A model generated the notes under the pieces. The model did no database searches, was not told the DNA's origin, and worked only from the letters and a program-made list of their open reading frames with translations. From Saliniplasma sp051745305 (GTDB lineage: Archaea > Thermoplasmatota > Thermoplasmata > Halarchaeoplasmatales > Halarchaeoplasmataceae): 30,176 nucleotides of DNA. Below, piece by piece: positions 7,268 to 14,810 of this stretch; the first letter of the stretch is position 1, and each line of letters opens with the position of its first letter. The stretch lies in NCBI GenBank assembly GCA_051745305.1, contig JBNJDY010000017.1, positions 1-30,176 on the forward strand, in the 5' to 3' direction. The position numbers and the translations under genes were made by a program.

Positions 7268-8476
7268 TCATTTGGCTCTAACCCCTTCATGGGAGTAGAA
7301 CTTTAGAAAAACCAGAGAAAGCAGTAAAGATAAAAAGGTCATGATTCCACTCAATATAAAGGCTTGATCATAAGTTCCAGTTAGGTCGTAGATGTATCCG
7401 GCGGTATATGGTCCTAAAGCTCCTCCTATACCAGCAACGGTTCCCAGGGCCCCCAGTATAGCCCCAGAGTTTTTATCTCCGAATAGATATGACACTATCA
7501 CCGGATATATCATGACCCATCCTCCGTAAGAGACCCCGAAAATGATCGAGACTAAATAAAGCATAAACAGACCATCTGAGAGGGGGATTAGTATGATCAT
7601 TATTCCTTGTATAAAGAAAAATATCGAAGTTCCCTTGATAACACCGATCTTATCCGAAGTGATGCCCCCAAACAGTCGTCCACCGATGTTGAACACTCCT
7701 ATAACGGTAAGTAACGTGGCTGCATAAAGGCTCGGTATCCCTATATCCGTAGAATAGGGTACTATGTGAACGGTAACGCTCAAGGCCGAGAACTGTGCCA
7801 TCAAGAACATGAAGTAGATCAACCAGAAGTATTTGGCTTTGAGAGCCATCTTGAGTGTGAAATCGGATGATCCATCGTCATCAACCGCTTCTTCTTCACC
7901 ATCATCATCTCCGGGTGGATGTTTCATGATCGATATAGATATCGACAGAAGTATCAGTGAAACTAACCCTGCGATCAAGAAAGTGCTCCTCCAGCCAAAC
8001 CCATCGATGGACCTTTCTAATATAGGGGGAAAGAACGCCATACCGATACCTAAAGCGGATACGGTTATACCGATGGCCAATCCTCTTCTTTCGGAAAACC
8101 ATCGTGTAACAGCGGTAGTGACCGGTATGTAAAAAGCTGCTGATCCGATCCCGATCAAGATGAATGCCATATAGAGTTGAACTAGGGAGGTTATCATGCT
8201 ACTGAATACGAACCCTGCGATCACGAGAACGCTGCCTACTATCATCACTTTCCTGACTCCGTATCTATCGCTCAAGGATCCAGCGATTATGCCCAAAAAA
8301 GAAGTGACTAATAGGGAAAGCGAGTAAGTCAAGGTCAAGGGTGCTCTAGGCCATCCAAAATCAGCAGTAAGTGGGTCGATGAACACTCCGAAGCTGTAGC
8401 TTCGCAGACTAGAAACTAAAAGCGCTAGAAAAGCACCTATGACAACGATCCAACCGTAGTAAATAGGTTTCTTCAT
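7268..8476 (-). CDS. MFS transporter of the oxalate/formate-monocarboxylate type
   Basis: A 402-residue, 12-helix major facilitator. The N-terminus YYGWIVVIGAFLALLVSS and FGVFIDPLTADFGWPRA are typical of the oxalate:formate antiporter / monocarboxylate group. The MFS motif A appears as GSLSDRYGVRKVMIVGS after helix 2, and again as GGITSDKIGVIKG in the second half. The central loop between helices 6 and 7 is acidic (DDDGEEEAVDDDGSSD). YGGWVMIYPVIVSYLFG is also group-typical. The substrate is probably a small organic anion, but this is inferred from the subfamily resemblance only. Nearly leaderless start. Confidence 0.88.
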   Translation of the reverse strand: MKKPIYYGWIVVIGAFLALLVSSLRSYSFGVFIDPLTADFGWPRAPLTLTYSLSLLVTSFLGIIAGSLSDRYGVRKVMIVGSVLVIAGFVFSSMITSLVQLYMAFILIGIGSAAFYIPVTTAVTRWFSERRGLAIGITVSALGIGMAFFPPILERSIDGFGWRSTFLIAGLVSLILLSISISIMKHPPGDDDGEEEAVDDDGSSDFTLKMALKAKYFWLIYFMFLMAQFSALSVTVHIVPYSTDIGIPSLYAATLLTVIGVFNIGGRLFGGITSDKIGVIKGTSIFFFIQGIMIILIPLSDGLFMLYLVSIIFGVSYGGWVMIYPVIVSYLFGDKNSGAILGALGTVAGIGGALGPYTAGYIYDLTGTYDQAFILSGIMTFLSLLLSLVFLKFYSHEGVRAK

Positions 8477-8500
8477 CCTGTAAACCGATATAGATTGAAC

Positions 8501-8510
8501 TTTTAAATAA
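8501..8510 (-). promoter_or_regulatory. TATA-like promoter of the MFS gene
   Basis: TTATTTAAAA on the minus strand is centred about 29 bp before the ATG at 8476, fitting a leaderless transcript. Confidence 0.5.
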
Positions 8511-8550
8511 GATTCCCCGTGTACGAATATTATCCGATTTCTAACGTTGC

Positions 8551-8560
8551 ATTTATTAAT
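8551..8560 (+). promoter_or_regulatory. TATA-like promoter of the ACT-domain gene
   Basis: ATTTATTAAT is centred about 26 bp before the ATG at 8581. No ribosome site precedes that ATG, so a leaderless transcript is likely. An in-frame TTG at 8566 would lie upstream of the expected transcription start and is rejected. Confidence 0.45.
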
Positions 8561-8580
8561 CTTAATTGTTATTATCTTTC

Positions 8581-8985
8581 ATGACCTATTACGAGATATT
8601 GAAGATAAATGAAGATGGTAAGATCGAATTACCTACAGAATGTGCATATGATTTGGGTCTAGTCAAAGATTCTTATTTTATCCTAGAAGTCAGTCCTGAA
8701 GTGAAGGAAGCTAGGTTGGAACAGGTTGCACTTCCCGGAAAGGAACTAGTCGAAATGGAAATGGTATTAAAAGAAAAACCCGGAACATTATCCAATATAA
8801 GCGGTATTTTAGGAAAACACAAAGTCAATATATTGTTCAACGAGGGGGAGGAGATCAGTCCTACGGAAGCTGTACTGATAGCCGTTATCGATATCAGTAA
8901 TATAGACACAAGTGTTGAAAAGCTCACCGATGAGCTGGAATCCCAAGACACTGTTATCGATATCTCAGTAAAGAATATAGAATAA
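8581..8985 (+). CDS. Small ACT-domain regulatory protein with an AbrB-like N-terminus
   Basis: The 134-residue protein has two parts. Residues about 1-40 (LKINEDGKIELPTECAYDLGLVKDSYFILEV) resemble a swapped-hairpin AbrB/SpoVT half-site, as in archaeal DNA-binding or antitoxin-like proteins. Residues about 60-134 form an ACT domain with the usual KEKPGTLSNISGILGKHKVNI ligand loop and a second half ending in DTVIDISVKN. ACT domains sense small molecules, often amino acids. No catalytic domain is attached, so a ligand-responsive regulator is a reasonable inference. The last 21 bp overlap, tail to tail, the end of the antiporter operon. Confidence 0.75.
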   Translation: MTYYEILKINEDGKIELPTECAYDLGLVKDSYFILEVSPEVKEARLEQVALPGKELVEMEMVLKEKPGTLSNISGILGKHKVNILFNEGEEISPTEAVLIAVIDISNIDTSVEKLTDELESQDTVIDISVKNIE

Positions 8986-10518
8986 AACTATCACCAAAAT
9001 CGATACGAATGTCATGGTGTAGTAGTTGATTTCTTTCGCCAAACCCCTGTAATCGTTGGAGAATGGTTCAGGCAACCTTGATTTGAATAATCCGATGTAG
9101 TTCAGAACTAAAAACAGACCAACTCCCCCCAATAATGTGATGAAATCGGATATAACGAATTTAGGAGTTATATATAAACCACCAAGGAGCATAACTACGG
9201 CGAAAACTAAAGGCGGTAGGACATTCATGAAAGAAAAATTATATTTCCCTTTATACGATCCATCTTTTAAAAGGTGATAGTTCAGCCTGGCATAGACCAT
9301 AACAGTTCCGATACTCACAGCATAGAATATCCATTTCCAGGGACCATCTAAACTCCCCACCAACTGCTGTTTACTGTAAGACATCATGAATGGGTACACT
9401 CCCATCAAGGATAGACTCAAAATCAAGCAGGATGCCATCACTAAGGGTTTTTTTCTGTAGGTTAATTCGCTTATGTACTTACTTTTACCATGCTTTATCA
9501 ATATACCTGCCAGCAGAAACATACCCCCTATACTCAAAGCATGGACGAATGAGTGATATACTGCGATCATACCTTCCAACAAACTTATGGCTAATAAAAT
9601 ATACCCCATCTGGGACATGCTGGAATAAGCAAAAATCTTCTTGATATCGATCTGGAATAGAGCCAATACAGCTCCAAAAAGCATGGAAGAGATAGCTAAT
9701 ATCTTTAAAGGTTCGGATACGAGATGTAAAGGTAAAAATAACAATATCAATATCATCCCGAACAACTGTGCCTTACCGCCCATACCCGCTATCAAAGAAG
9801 TGATTGGATCATCGGATTTTGAATAGGCTTCAGGGAGCCAGAAATATAGAGGGAATATCCCCGCCTTTAGCATGAGTGCTAGAACTGCGAGGATTATAGC
9901 TACTTTTATCTCTCTCATAGCCTCTACATTCTGACTTATAAGATGATAATTGAGATAACCGGTTTTTGCATAGATCAACCCGATCGAAAAAACAAAGAAA
10001 AATGTAGATAGAAAGTACATCATCAGATACCTGAAAGAAGCTATCTTGGCCCCTTTCTCACTGGAACAAGCTACCAAGATAATAGAGGCGATAGAAGATA
10101 TCTCCATATAAACGAAGAAGTTGAATATGTCTCTAGATAAAAATGTCCCCAATATGCTTCCCTGGAGTATCAAAACAAGGGGATATATGGATCTTGCTGG
10201 ATCGACCTTTCTATTTTCTTTATCTATATCAAAGTATTTTATTATGTAGATCCCACCAAATGAGAATAGAAGTAATCCTCCAAGGATCATGTAAAAATTG
10301 TAACTGTCTAACGCTACCTCTATACCGGAGATCCTCTCCCATCCACCACTTATCATATAGATATCGATTTTATTCAAGTAGTATAGAAATACAGTCCACG
10401 GGGAAAATAGACCTATCAAGAAGATACCTTTTTGATACCTATGGTTAATACCTAAATATGTAAAGAGGGTAATAATAAGAGCGAACAACATAGGTATAAC
10501 CACTATCAAAGGTATCAC
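8965..10518 (-). CDS. Mrp antiporter large subunit, second MnhD/MbsH-type copy (diverged)
   Basis: Integral membrane protein of the NuoL/M/N-MrpD family, about 14 helices, expected to form a proton/cation channel half. An upstream ATG (10533) is in frame, but GGAGGT lies 7 nt before a GTG at 10518. Starting there (517 residues) also aligns the N-terminus exactly with the neighbouring paralogue. Numbered from that GTG, Glu139 of the fifth-helix motif (VYMEISSIASII), Lys218 (LKAGIFPLYFWLPEA) and Lys249 (GGKAQLFG) are kept. However, the paralogue's Lys328 in HSMAKAGLF is Ile330 here (HALSIGGMF), and its two His in PLHFWLPEAHS are Tyr225 and Tyr232. It is the last gene of the operon and overlaps the ACT gene by 21 bp. 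The duplication recalls MbsH/MbsH' of sulfane reductase. Confidence 0.88.
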   Translation of the reverse strand: MIPLIVVIPMLFALIITLFTYLGINHRYQKGIFLIGLFSPWTVFLYYLNKIDIYMISGGWERISGIEVALDSYNFYMILGGLLLFSFGGIYIIKYFDIDKENRKVDPARSIYPLVLILQGSILGTFLSRDIFNFFVYMEISSIASIILVACSSEKGAKIASFRYLMMYFLSTFFFVFSIGLIYAKTGYLNYHLISQNVEAMREIKVAIILAVLALMLKAGIFPLYFWLPEAYSKSDDPITSLIAGMGGKAQLFGMILILLFLPLHLVSEPLKILAISSMLFGAVLALFQIDIKKIFAYSSMSQMGYILLAISLLEGMIAVYHSFVHALSIGGMFLLAGILIKHGKSKYISELTYRKKPLVMASCLILSLSLMGVYPFMMSYSKQQLVGSLDGPWKWIFYAVSIGTVMVYARLNYHLLKDGSYKGKYNFSFMNVLPPLVFAVVMLLGGLYITPKFVISDFITLLGGVGLFLVLNYIGLFKSRLPEPFSNDYRGLAKEINYYTMTFVSILVIVLFYILY

Positions 10519-10519
10519 T

Positions 10520-10603
10520 CTATTTACCTCCATCCAAGGTTATATCATGATCAATATTTACAGTAGATTTAACATCGACCCATCTCCCTTCTTTAAATCC
10601 CAT
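10520..10603 (-). CDS. 27-residue small ORF between the two antiporter D-type genes
   Basis: AAGGAG (ending 8 nt before the ATG at 10603) gives a textbook ribosome site, and it overlaps the stop of the upstream large subunit gene. The peptide begins MGFKEGRWVDVKSTVN and ends DITLDGGK, is soluble and charged, and has no membrane helix. Its final codons GGA GGT are the ribosome site of the following gene, whose GTG start lies one base after the TAG stop, so the two are probably translationally coupled. I do not recognise the peptide. It could be a small accessory subunit or a coupling leader peptide. The spacing evidence that it is translated is good; its function is unknown. Confidence 0.62.
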   Translation of the reverse strand: MGFKEGRWVDVKSTVNIDHDITLDGGK

Positions 10604-10615
10604 TCGTACCACTCC

Positions 10616-12181
10616 TTAAAATATATGTAAACCCCCATAGAAATTTAGTACGTATAAGATGAACAAGATATTGACAACTACGAATACAGTCGTATAAAAA
10701 TTGATCTGGCCAGCAAGACCTTCTTCATTATACTCATAGTAATGAGGAATTTTCCATTTCAATACTTTGGTGTACTTTAGCACTATGAAGGCGATCACAG
10801 CTAGACCGATCAAGATGATATCCGTAAAGCTGAACTCAGGGTAGTAATATATACCTACACCTAGAGATACTAAGGCTAAAATGAAAGGAACCAACTCTTT
10901 AAATTCGAAACGAATCTTTTCTCTAAGGTCGAACTCCGTCAACTCGAATATTAATCTCGTGAATAAAGTAAGGGTCCCTATAGACCCTATATAAAATAGG
11001 TAAATGCTGTATTTGGACAGGTTTTTTAGAATAGAATATTTAGCATACCCACCTAAGAAAGGTGAAACTCCACCTATACCAAGAGCCAACAGTACGATGG
11101 TGACCATCAAAAATTTTCTGCCGCTGAAAGTGAGTTCAGATATACTTTTATTTCCATGAGAACTTATCAATATTCCAATGCCCATAAACAAACCAGCTTT
11201 AGCCATAGAATGGGTGAATACATAAAGGCCTGTAGCATGTATATTCAAAGTGCTGATCCCTACCAAGATAAAGCCCATCTGAGATACGGTTGAATAAGCC
11301 AAAAATTTTTTTACATCGTCCTGGAAGATCGCCATAAATATCCCAAAATATATGGAGCACAATGAAACTATAAATAAAGGTACGATAAGAAAATCGATAC
11401 TGGTATATCTTAGGAACAATAACATACCGAATACAGGAACTTTAACCGTCAATCCTGAAAGGAGTGCACTAACCGGTGTATCTGCCTTTGAATGTGCTTC
11501 AGGTAGCCAAAAATGTAGAGGAAAAATACCCGCTTTCGTTATCAACGCAACGAAGGCTAACGTTATAGCGATCATCATCTCTTTATCCATGATGAGATTC
11601 TGTTGGATAAGATATAAATTTAGATACCCCGTTTTCACATAGATTATCCCGATAGCAAATATAAAAAATACAGATGAAATCAAGTACAACATCAAGTATC
11701 TAAACGAGGCAAATTTCGCTCCTCTAGCATTGGAACTGCTTACCAATATTATTGCGGTTATCGACGTTATCTCTAAATAAACTGCGTAATTGAAAAGGTC
11801 TCTTGAAACTAAACTACCGAGTATCCCTCCATAAAGAAGAAGGATGAGAAAGTATTTTGAACTACTAGATACCCCAACTTCTTCATTTTTATCAAAGTGT
11901 TTCAAGCTGTACACTGCGACCATGGGGAATACTATGAAGGATGCAAGTAAAAAGAAAAAGTTCAGACCATCTATGCCTATCTCAAGTCCTGCTACTCTGG
12001 TCCATCCTCCTAGGACTGTCATAGCAGGTAGGTCGCTCATATTCAATAAAAATACAGGTAACGGCGAAAGGATACCTAACAAAAATATCCCCTTCAGGTA
12101 GGTTCGGTGGATACCAAAATATTTGGTGAGAAGAAATAAGAATGCAAAAAACAACGGTAAGGCTACGATCAAAGCTACCAT
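10616..12181 (-). CDS. Mrp antiporter large subunit, MnhD/MbhH-type (canonical copy)
   Basis: A 521-residue NuoL/M/N-MrpD-type protein with about 14 membrane helices. The channel residues expected of an active member are present: Glu137 in VYLEITSITAII, Lys216 and His223/His230 in TKAGIFPLHFWLPEAHSKAD, Lys247 in LTVKVPVFG, and Lys328 with His324 in THSMAKAGLF. AYSTVSQMGFILVGIS is the conserved seventh/eighth-helix boundary pattern. Together with the small subunits it should exchange Na+ for H+ across the membrane. Its start overlaps the end of mnhC by 7 bp, and its stop overlaps the ribosome site of the 27-codon ORF. Confidence 0.92.
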   Translation of the reverse strand: MVALIVALPLFFAFLFLLTKYFGIHRTYLKGIFLLGILSPLPVFLLNMSDLPAMTVLGGWTRVAGLEIGIDGLNFFFLLASFIVFPMVAVYSLKHFDKNEEVGVSSSSKYFLILLLYGGILGSLVSRDLFNYAVYLEITSITAIILVSSSNARGAKFASFRYLMLYLISSVFFIFAIGIIYVKTGYLNLYLIQQNLIMDKEMMIAITLAFVALITKAGIFPLHFWLPEAHSKADTPVSALLSGLTVKVPVFGMLLFLRYTSIDFLIVPLFIVSLCSIYFGIFMAIFQDDVKKFLAYSTVSQMGFILVGISTLNIHATGLYVFTHSMAKAGLFMGIGILISSHGNKSISELTFSGRKFLMVTIVLLALGIGGVSPFLGGYAKYSILKNLSKYSIYLFYIGSIGTLTLFTRLIFELTEFDLREKIRFEFKELVPFILALVSLGVGIYYYPEFSFTDIILIGLAVIAFIVLKYTKVLKWKIPHYYEYNEEGLAGQINFYTTVFVVVNILFILYVLNFYGGLHIF

Positions 12182-12510
12182 TTTTCATCCCGTCCTATCT
12201 CTATTTCTTCTATCTTTATGATGAGAGCGAGGGCAAATGAAGTTACTGCTACGTCGATAACGAGTGTAGTCAACATAAGTGTAGCTGGGATCGGATCGAC
12301 CACGTTTACGAAAGGGAGAAGAGGTGCACCTGCTTCAGATACGTAACCAAGACCCGTGAAATAAAGAACGACACCAGGAGATATTATGTTTATACATATA
12401 ACCTGTTTGATCAAGTCCTTTTTCACCATAAGCCCATAAAGTCCAACCATGATCAAGATTATCCCGGCTATCGGGGCTGTCAAATATCCACCGGTAATAG
12501 AATCAATCAC
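12175..12510 (-). CDS. mnhC: Mrp antiporter subunit C (NuoK-like)
   Basis: Small three-helix subunit homologous to NuoK. It contains GIILIMVGLYGLMVKKDLIKQVICINIISPGVVLYF (in parts diagnostic for MrpC), then DPIPATLMLTTLVIDVAVTSFALALIIKI with the conserved DPIPxALxLTxIVI pattern. An ATG at 12534 is in frame, but GGAGG stands 7 nt before a GTG at 12510, which gives the usual 111-residue length and only 8 bp of overlap with mnhB. I therefore use the GTG. Confidence 0.9.
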   Translation of the reverse strand: MIDSITGGYLTAPIAGIILIMVGLYGLMVKKDLIKQVICINIISPGVVLYFTGLGYVSEAGAPLLPFVNVVDPIPATLMLTTLVIDVAVTSFALALIIKIEEIEIGRDEKW

Positions 12511-12925
12511 GTTCCATCCTCCTGATAAGAACATAGAATAGGATCGTAAAACCTGTCCCTATCTTTAGACCAACTAGTATATTAAAAAGTACGATATTGC
12601 CGCCGCTGAATATAGTTCCAGGCGTTCCACCTCTAAGATAATTATAAAAGAACGTATTAAATAAAAGACCAGAGATCCCCAGGATCACTATCCCCAGAGC
12701 AGCGCTACTTTCAATTGTTTTGACCAGTTTATCCCTGAATGTATTTCGAACCAATCTATATCCATGGGAAGTGAGAAGAAGTACTACACCTACGGCTAAG
12801 ATAACGCCTCCTTGGAAACCACCACCAGGGCTAAGATGTCCGTATATTATAAGATAGGCCCCGTATGTAAAAATAAAAGGTGATATGATCTTTGCACTTT
12901 TTCTAACTATCAGTGACATCCTCAT
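12503..12925 (-). CDS. mnhB: Mrp antiporter subunit B
   Basis: Four-helix MnhB/MbhF-type subunit. The family signature IYGHLSPGGGFQGGVILA is at about residues 26-44. The hydrophilic loop NYLRGGTPGTIFSGGNIVLFNILVGLKI, with the conserved GTPG and NIxVGLKV-like part, is near the end. Several in-frame starts are clustered between 12934 and 12917 because of an ATG-ATG-ATG-AGG-ATG run; GGGGG lies 8 nt before 12925, which I choose, but the exact start is uncertain by a few codons. It overlaps the upstream and downstream genes slightly, as usual in this operon. Confidence 0.92.
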   Translation of the reverse strand: MRMSLIVRKSAKIISPFIFTYGAYLIIYGHLSPGGGFQGGVILAVGVVLLLTSHGYRLVRNTFRDKLVKTIESSAALGIVILGISGLLFNTFFYNYLRGGTPGTIFSGGNIVLFNILVGLKIGTGFTILFYVLIRRMERD

Positions 12926-13169
12926 CATCATCACCCCCTAGAAGTACATAAAAACCAAATATCGATGTGAAGAGAATTATAGCCTCCCCCATCGTATCAT
13001 ATGCTCTCCAGTCCATGAGTACCGCAGCAACCAGATTAGCTGTTCCAACATCTTCCCAATTTTCCACGTAATGACGATAACTGCCATCTCCCTCTCGGGA
13101 ATAATCAAGGGGCACCAACAATGATGCGAAAAGGATTATCAGGATCAGTGCAACAATGTGTTTTTTAAT
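12903..13169 (-). CDS. MbhE-like subunit (MrpA C-terminal segment), apparent ATT start
   Basis: Short two-helix protein equal to the last part of bacterial MrpA and to MbhE of membrane-bound hydrogenase. NLVAAVLMDWRAYDTMGEAIILFTS contains the diagnostic V-x-x-V-L-x-D-x-R-x-x-D-T-x-G-E pattern. The first ATG/GTG/TTG in frame is a TTG at 13121, but this would remove the first membrane helix (IVALILIILFASLLVP) and has no ribosome site. GGAGG lies 7 nt before an ATT at 13169, which yields a complete 88-residue protein, so ATT is the likely start. It overlaps the end of the upstream gene by 25 bp. Confidence is high for the gene, moderate for the start. Confidence 0.85.
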   Translation of the reverse strand: MKKHIVALILIILFASLLVPLDYSREGDGSYRHYVENWEDVGTANLVAAVLMDWRAYDTMGEAIILFTSIFGFYVLLGGDDDEDVTDS

Positions 13170-13396
13170 CCTTCCACCTCCTCGATCGTGAATAAGAATA
13201 CCCCTATGACTATGGCACCTACAACTATCGCTGAAAGAGCCACATCTGGTGCCTTCAATAAGAACAAAGATATCACAAACATAAGGCTGAATAAAGCTAG
13301 AACGATAACCGCGTTTAAGGCCGAATCCATCAAGACTATAATCACCGCCATGAATATCATAGCGATCAATACCACTTCAAGGATTATCCCGAGCAT
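13145..13396 (-). CDS. MbhD-like subunit (DUF4040, MrpA-derived segment)
   Basis: An 83-residue three-helix protein matching the DUF4040/MbhD segment that in bacteria is part of MrpA. The centre reads NAVIVLALFSLMFVISLFLL followed by KAPDVALSAIVVGAIVIGVFLF, the conserved APDVALTEAxVGA-like motif, here with Ser-Ala in place of the usual Thr-Glu. This glutamate is common in the family, so its loss is worth noting. GGTGG lies 6 nt before the ATG. The gene overlaps mnhG upstream and the MbhE-like gene downstream. Confidence 0.88.
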   Translation of the reverse strand: MLGIILEVVLIAMIFMAVIIVLMDSALNAVIVLALFSLMFVISLFLLKAPDVALSAIVVGAIVIGVFLFTIEEVEGLKNTLLH

Positions 13397-13694
13397 ACAT
13401 ATCCACCACCGCTTTAGGTTTTATTCCACTTTTGTGTGCACCCCTAGCTATCGCATGAGATATCATGGGGTTGATCAGTGCGATCAAAAGGATCAGTATT
13501 AAGATTTTAATTTTTATCATTATCGGTGCTTCAGCGATCAACGCTACTGCTATCAAAATACTCATAGCCCCTCCAGTATCACATTTTGTAGATGCGTGAA
13601 GCCTAGTAAACATGTCAGGAAAACGCAGTATCCCGATAGCCCCGAATATCATTATCGAATTCCCAAGGATAAATATTAGCAATTCGATTATCAT
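13377..13694 (-). CDS. mnhG: Mrp antiporter subunit G
   Basis: Three-helix MnhG/MbhC-type subunit. It carries GAIGILRFPDMFTRLHASTKCDTGGA, the family hallmark (LRFPDxxxRLHAxTKxxTLG), and NPMISHAIARGAHKSG near the C-terminus. 105 residues is the normal length. GAGGTG is placed 7 nt before the ATG. It begins 4 bp inside mnhF, which implies translational coupling. Confidence 0.93.
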   Translation of the reverse strand: MIIELLIFILGNSIMIFGAIGILRFPDMFTRLHASTKCDTGGAMSILIAVALIAEAPIMIKIKILILILLIALINPMISHAIARGAHKSGIKPKAVVDMYARDNP

Positions 13695-13972
13695 TTGGAT
13701 TCACCTCGTTCAAGATGTTTTGCTAGTATCAAACTGCCAACAGTGTTGACCATTAAAAGGACTATAGCAAGGTCGATAAGAAAATATTCATTGATGAATA
13801 TCGAGAGCACTGCGATCACTACTACCACCTTTGTAGTTATAGTATTCATGCCTATCAACCTATCAGGTAAAGTTGGACCGAGGATCACCCTATAAAATAG
13901 AATAAAACTGGTGCTGAGCAGGATAACTATAGTCCAGAATAATGGACTCACCAGAAGATCTTCTTCAACCAT
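13691..13972 (-). CDS. mnhF: Mrp antiporter subunit F
   Basis: Three-helix MnhF/MbhB-type subunit of 93 residues. RVILGPTLPDRLIGMNTITTKVVVVIAV contains the conserved GPTxxDRxxAxDxx-like stretch, followed by FLIDLAIVLLMVNTVGSLILAKHLERG. In bacteria MrpF has been tied to efflux of bile salts and to complex assembly; here it is best read as a structural antiporter part. Overlaps mnhE by 25 bp; a later GTG start is possible but has a weaker ribosome site. Confidence 0.92.
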   Translation of the reverse strand: MVEEDLLVSPLFWTIVILLSTSFILFYRVILGPTLPDRLIGMNTITTKVVVVIAVLSIFINEYFLIDLAIVLLMVNTVGSLILAKHLERGESK

Positions 13973-14553
13973 CTTTCCACATCTCCTTTAATCTCATTTC
14001 CTGCTTTTTCTATATTCATCGTTTTCATATCGATCCAGTGGACATACAAATATGTTCTATCCAACGTTTTTTTCGTATCGATCGTCAAAGTACCTGGGGT
14101 GAGTGTGATTGAATTAGCCATTATAGTGATACCCGTATCCGAGCGAAGACCGGTACTGATCCTGATGATACCAGGGTTGATGTCCATGAACAGAGCGTGT
14201 TTAGCGACCTTCATATTACTCTCGATAAGGTGGAATACCATTATGAATATATATTGAGGTACTTGGAAGATTATGAGATAGATGATTTTTTTCAATACAT
14301 TACCCTCTATCCTAAGATCATCTGTTAAATTTTCATAGACCATCAAAGATATCAGTATCGCAACTGACCCACCTACAAGTACAGTTTGCCATGTTATCTC
14401 TCCACTGACGATCAACCAAAAAACAAGTACCATCACCCAAGTTATCACGATCTTTTCCCATTTGGGAAGTTTCTTACTTCTTCTAGACTCATTTAGATAA
14501 CTCTGCTTCACCTCCTCGGCCCTCTCCTTCAAGTAAAAGGACATCCTACTCAT
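13948..14553 (-). CDS. mnhE: Mrp antiporter subunit E
   Basis: First gene of the antiporter operon. After a charged N-terminal segment there are two or three helices (about 40-75 and 90-110). The soluble C-terminal domain includes MDINPGIIRISTGLRSDTGITIMANSITLTPGTLTID, in short pieces diagnostic for MnhE (ANSITLTPGT). 201 residues from the ATG at 14553; a TTG at 14562 is possible. A BRE/TATA element is centred about 28 bp before 14562, so the transcript has almost no leader. It is separated from the upstream L37e gene by 80 bp and so likely transcribed separately. Confidence 0.92.
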   Translation of the reverse strand: MSRMSFYLKERAEEVKQSYLNESRRSKKLPKWEKIVITWVMVLVFWLIVSGEITWQTVLVGGSVAILISLMVYENLTDDLRIEGNVLKKIIYLIIFQVPQYIFIMVFHLIESNMKVAKHALFMDINPGIIRISTGLRSDTGITIMANSITLTPGTLTIDTKKTLDRTYLYVHWIDMKTMNIEKAGNEIKGDVERWLKKIFW

Positions 14554-14582
14554 ATTTTTCAATACCCTAATCTATCGGTAGG

Positions 14583-14598
14583 CTTTTATTTTTTCGGA
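14583..14598 (-). promoter_or_regulatory. BRE/TATA promoter of the Mrp antiporter operon
   Basis: CCGAAAAAATAAAAGC on the minus strand predicts transcription starting near 14562, close to the mnhE start. The core string CCGAAAAAATAAA is identical to that upstream of the beta-propeller gene at 4181, which supports its use as a real promoter element. Confidence 0.5.
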
Positions 14599-14633
14599 AA
14601 AGAAAAGCTGTATTAACACGATTTCCGTCAAAA

Positions 14634-14795
14634 TCAACGATCTTTAGCCCAGTTATAGTCCCTTCTCTTAGATGACTTTCCGAAACCACATGATGCGCAT
14701 ACTTTCTTCTTGAGGTTGAAAGCCTTCTTACCACATCGTCTACACGGAATGTGTGTTTTTCCTGATTTTCCTTTTGAAGGGGTGCCTTTACTCAT
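14634..14795 (-). CDS. rpl37e: Ribosomal protein L37e
   Basis: A 53-residue basic protein of the large ribosomal subunit. It begins MSKGTPSKGKSGKTHIPCRR and has a zinc ribbon of C18-x-x-C21 (CRRC) and C33-x-x-C36 (CASC), ending SKRRDYNWAKDR, as archaeal L37e proteins do. It follows the LSm gene after 15 nt on the same strand; this LSm-L37e pairing is common in archaea and supports the call. Too short to be found by many gene finders. Confidence 0.95.
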   Translation of the reverse strand: MSKGTPSKGKSGKTHIPCRRCGKKAFNLKKKVCASCGFGKSSKRRDYNWAKDR

Positions 14796-14810
14796 GAATG
14801 ATCACTCCAT

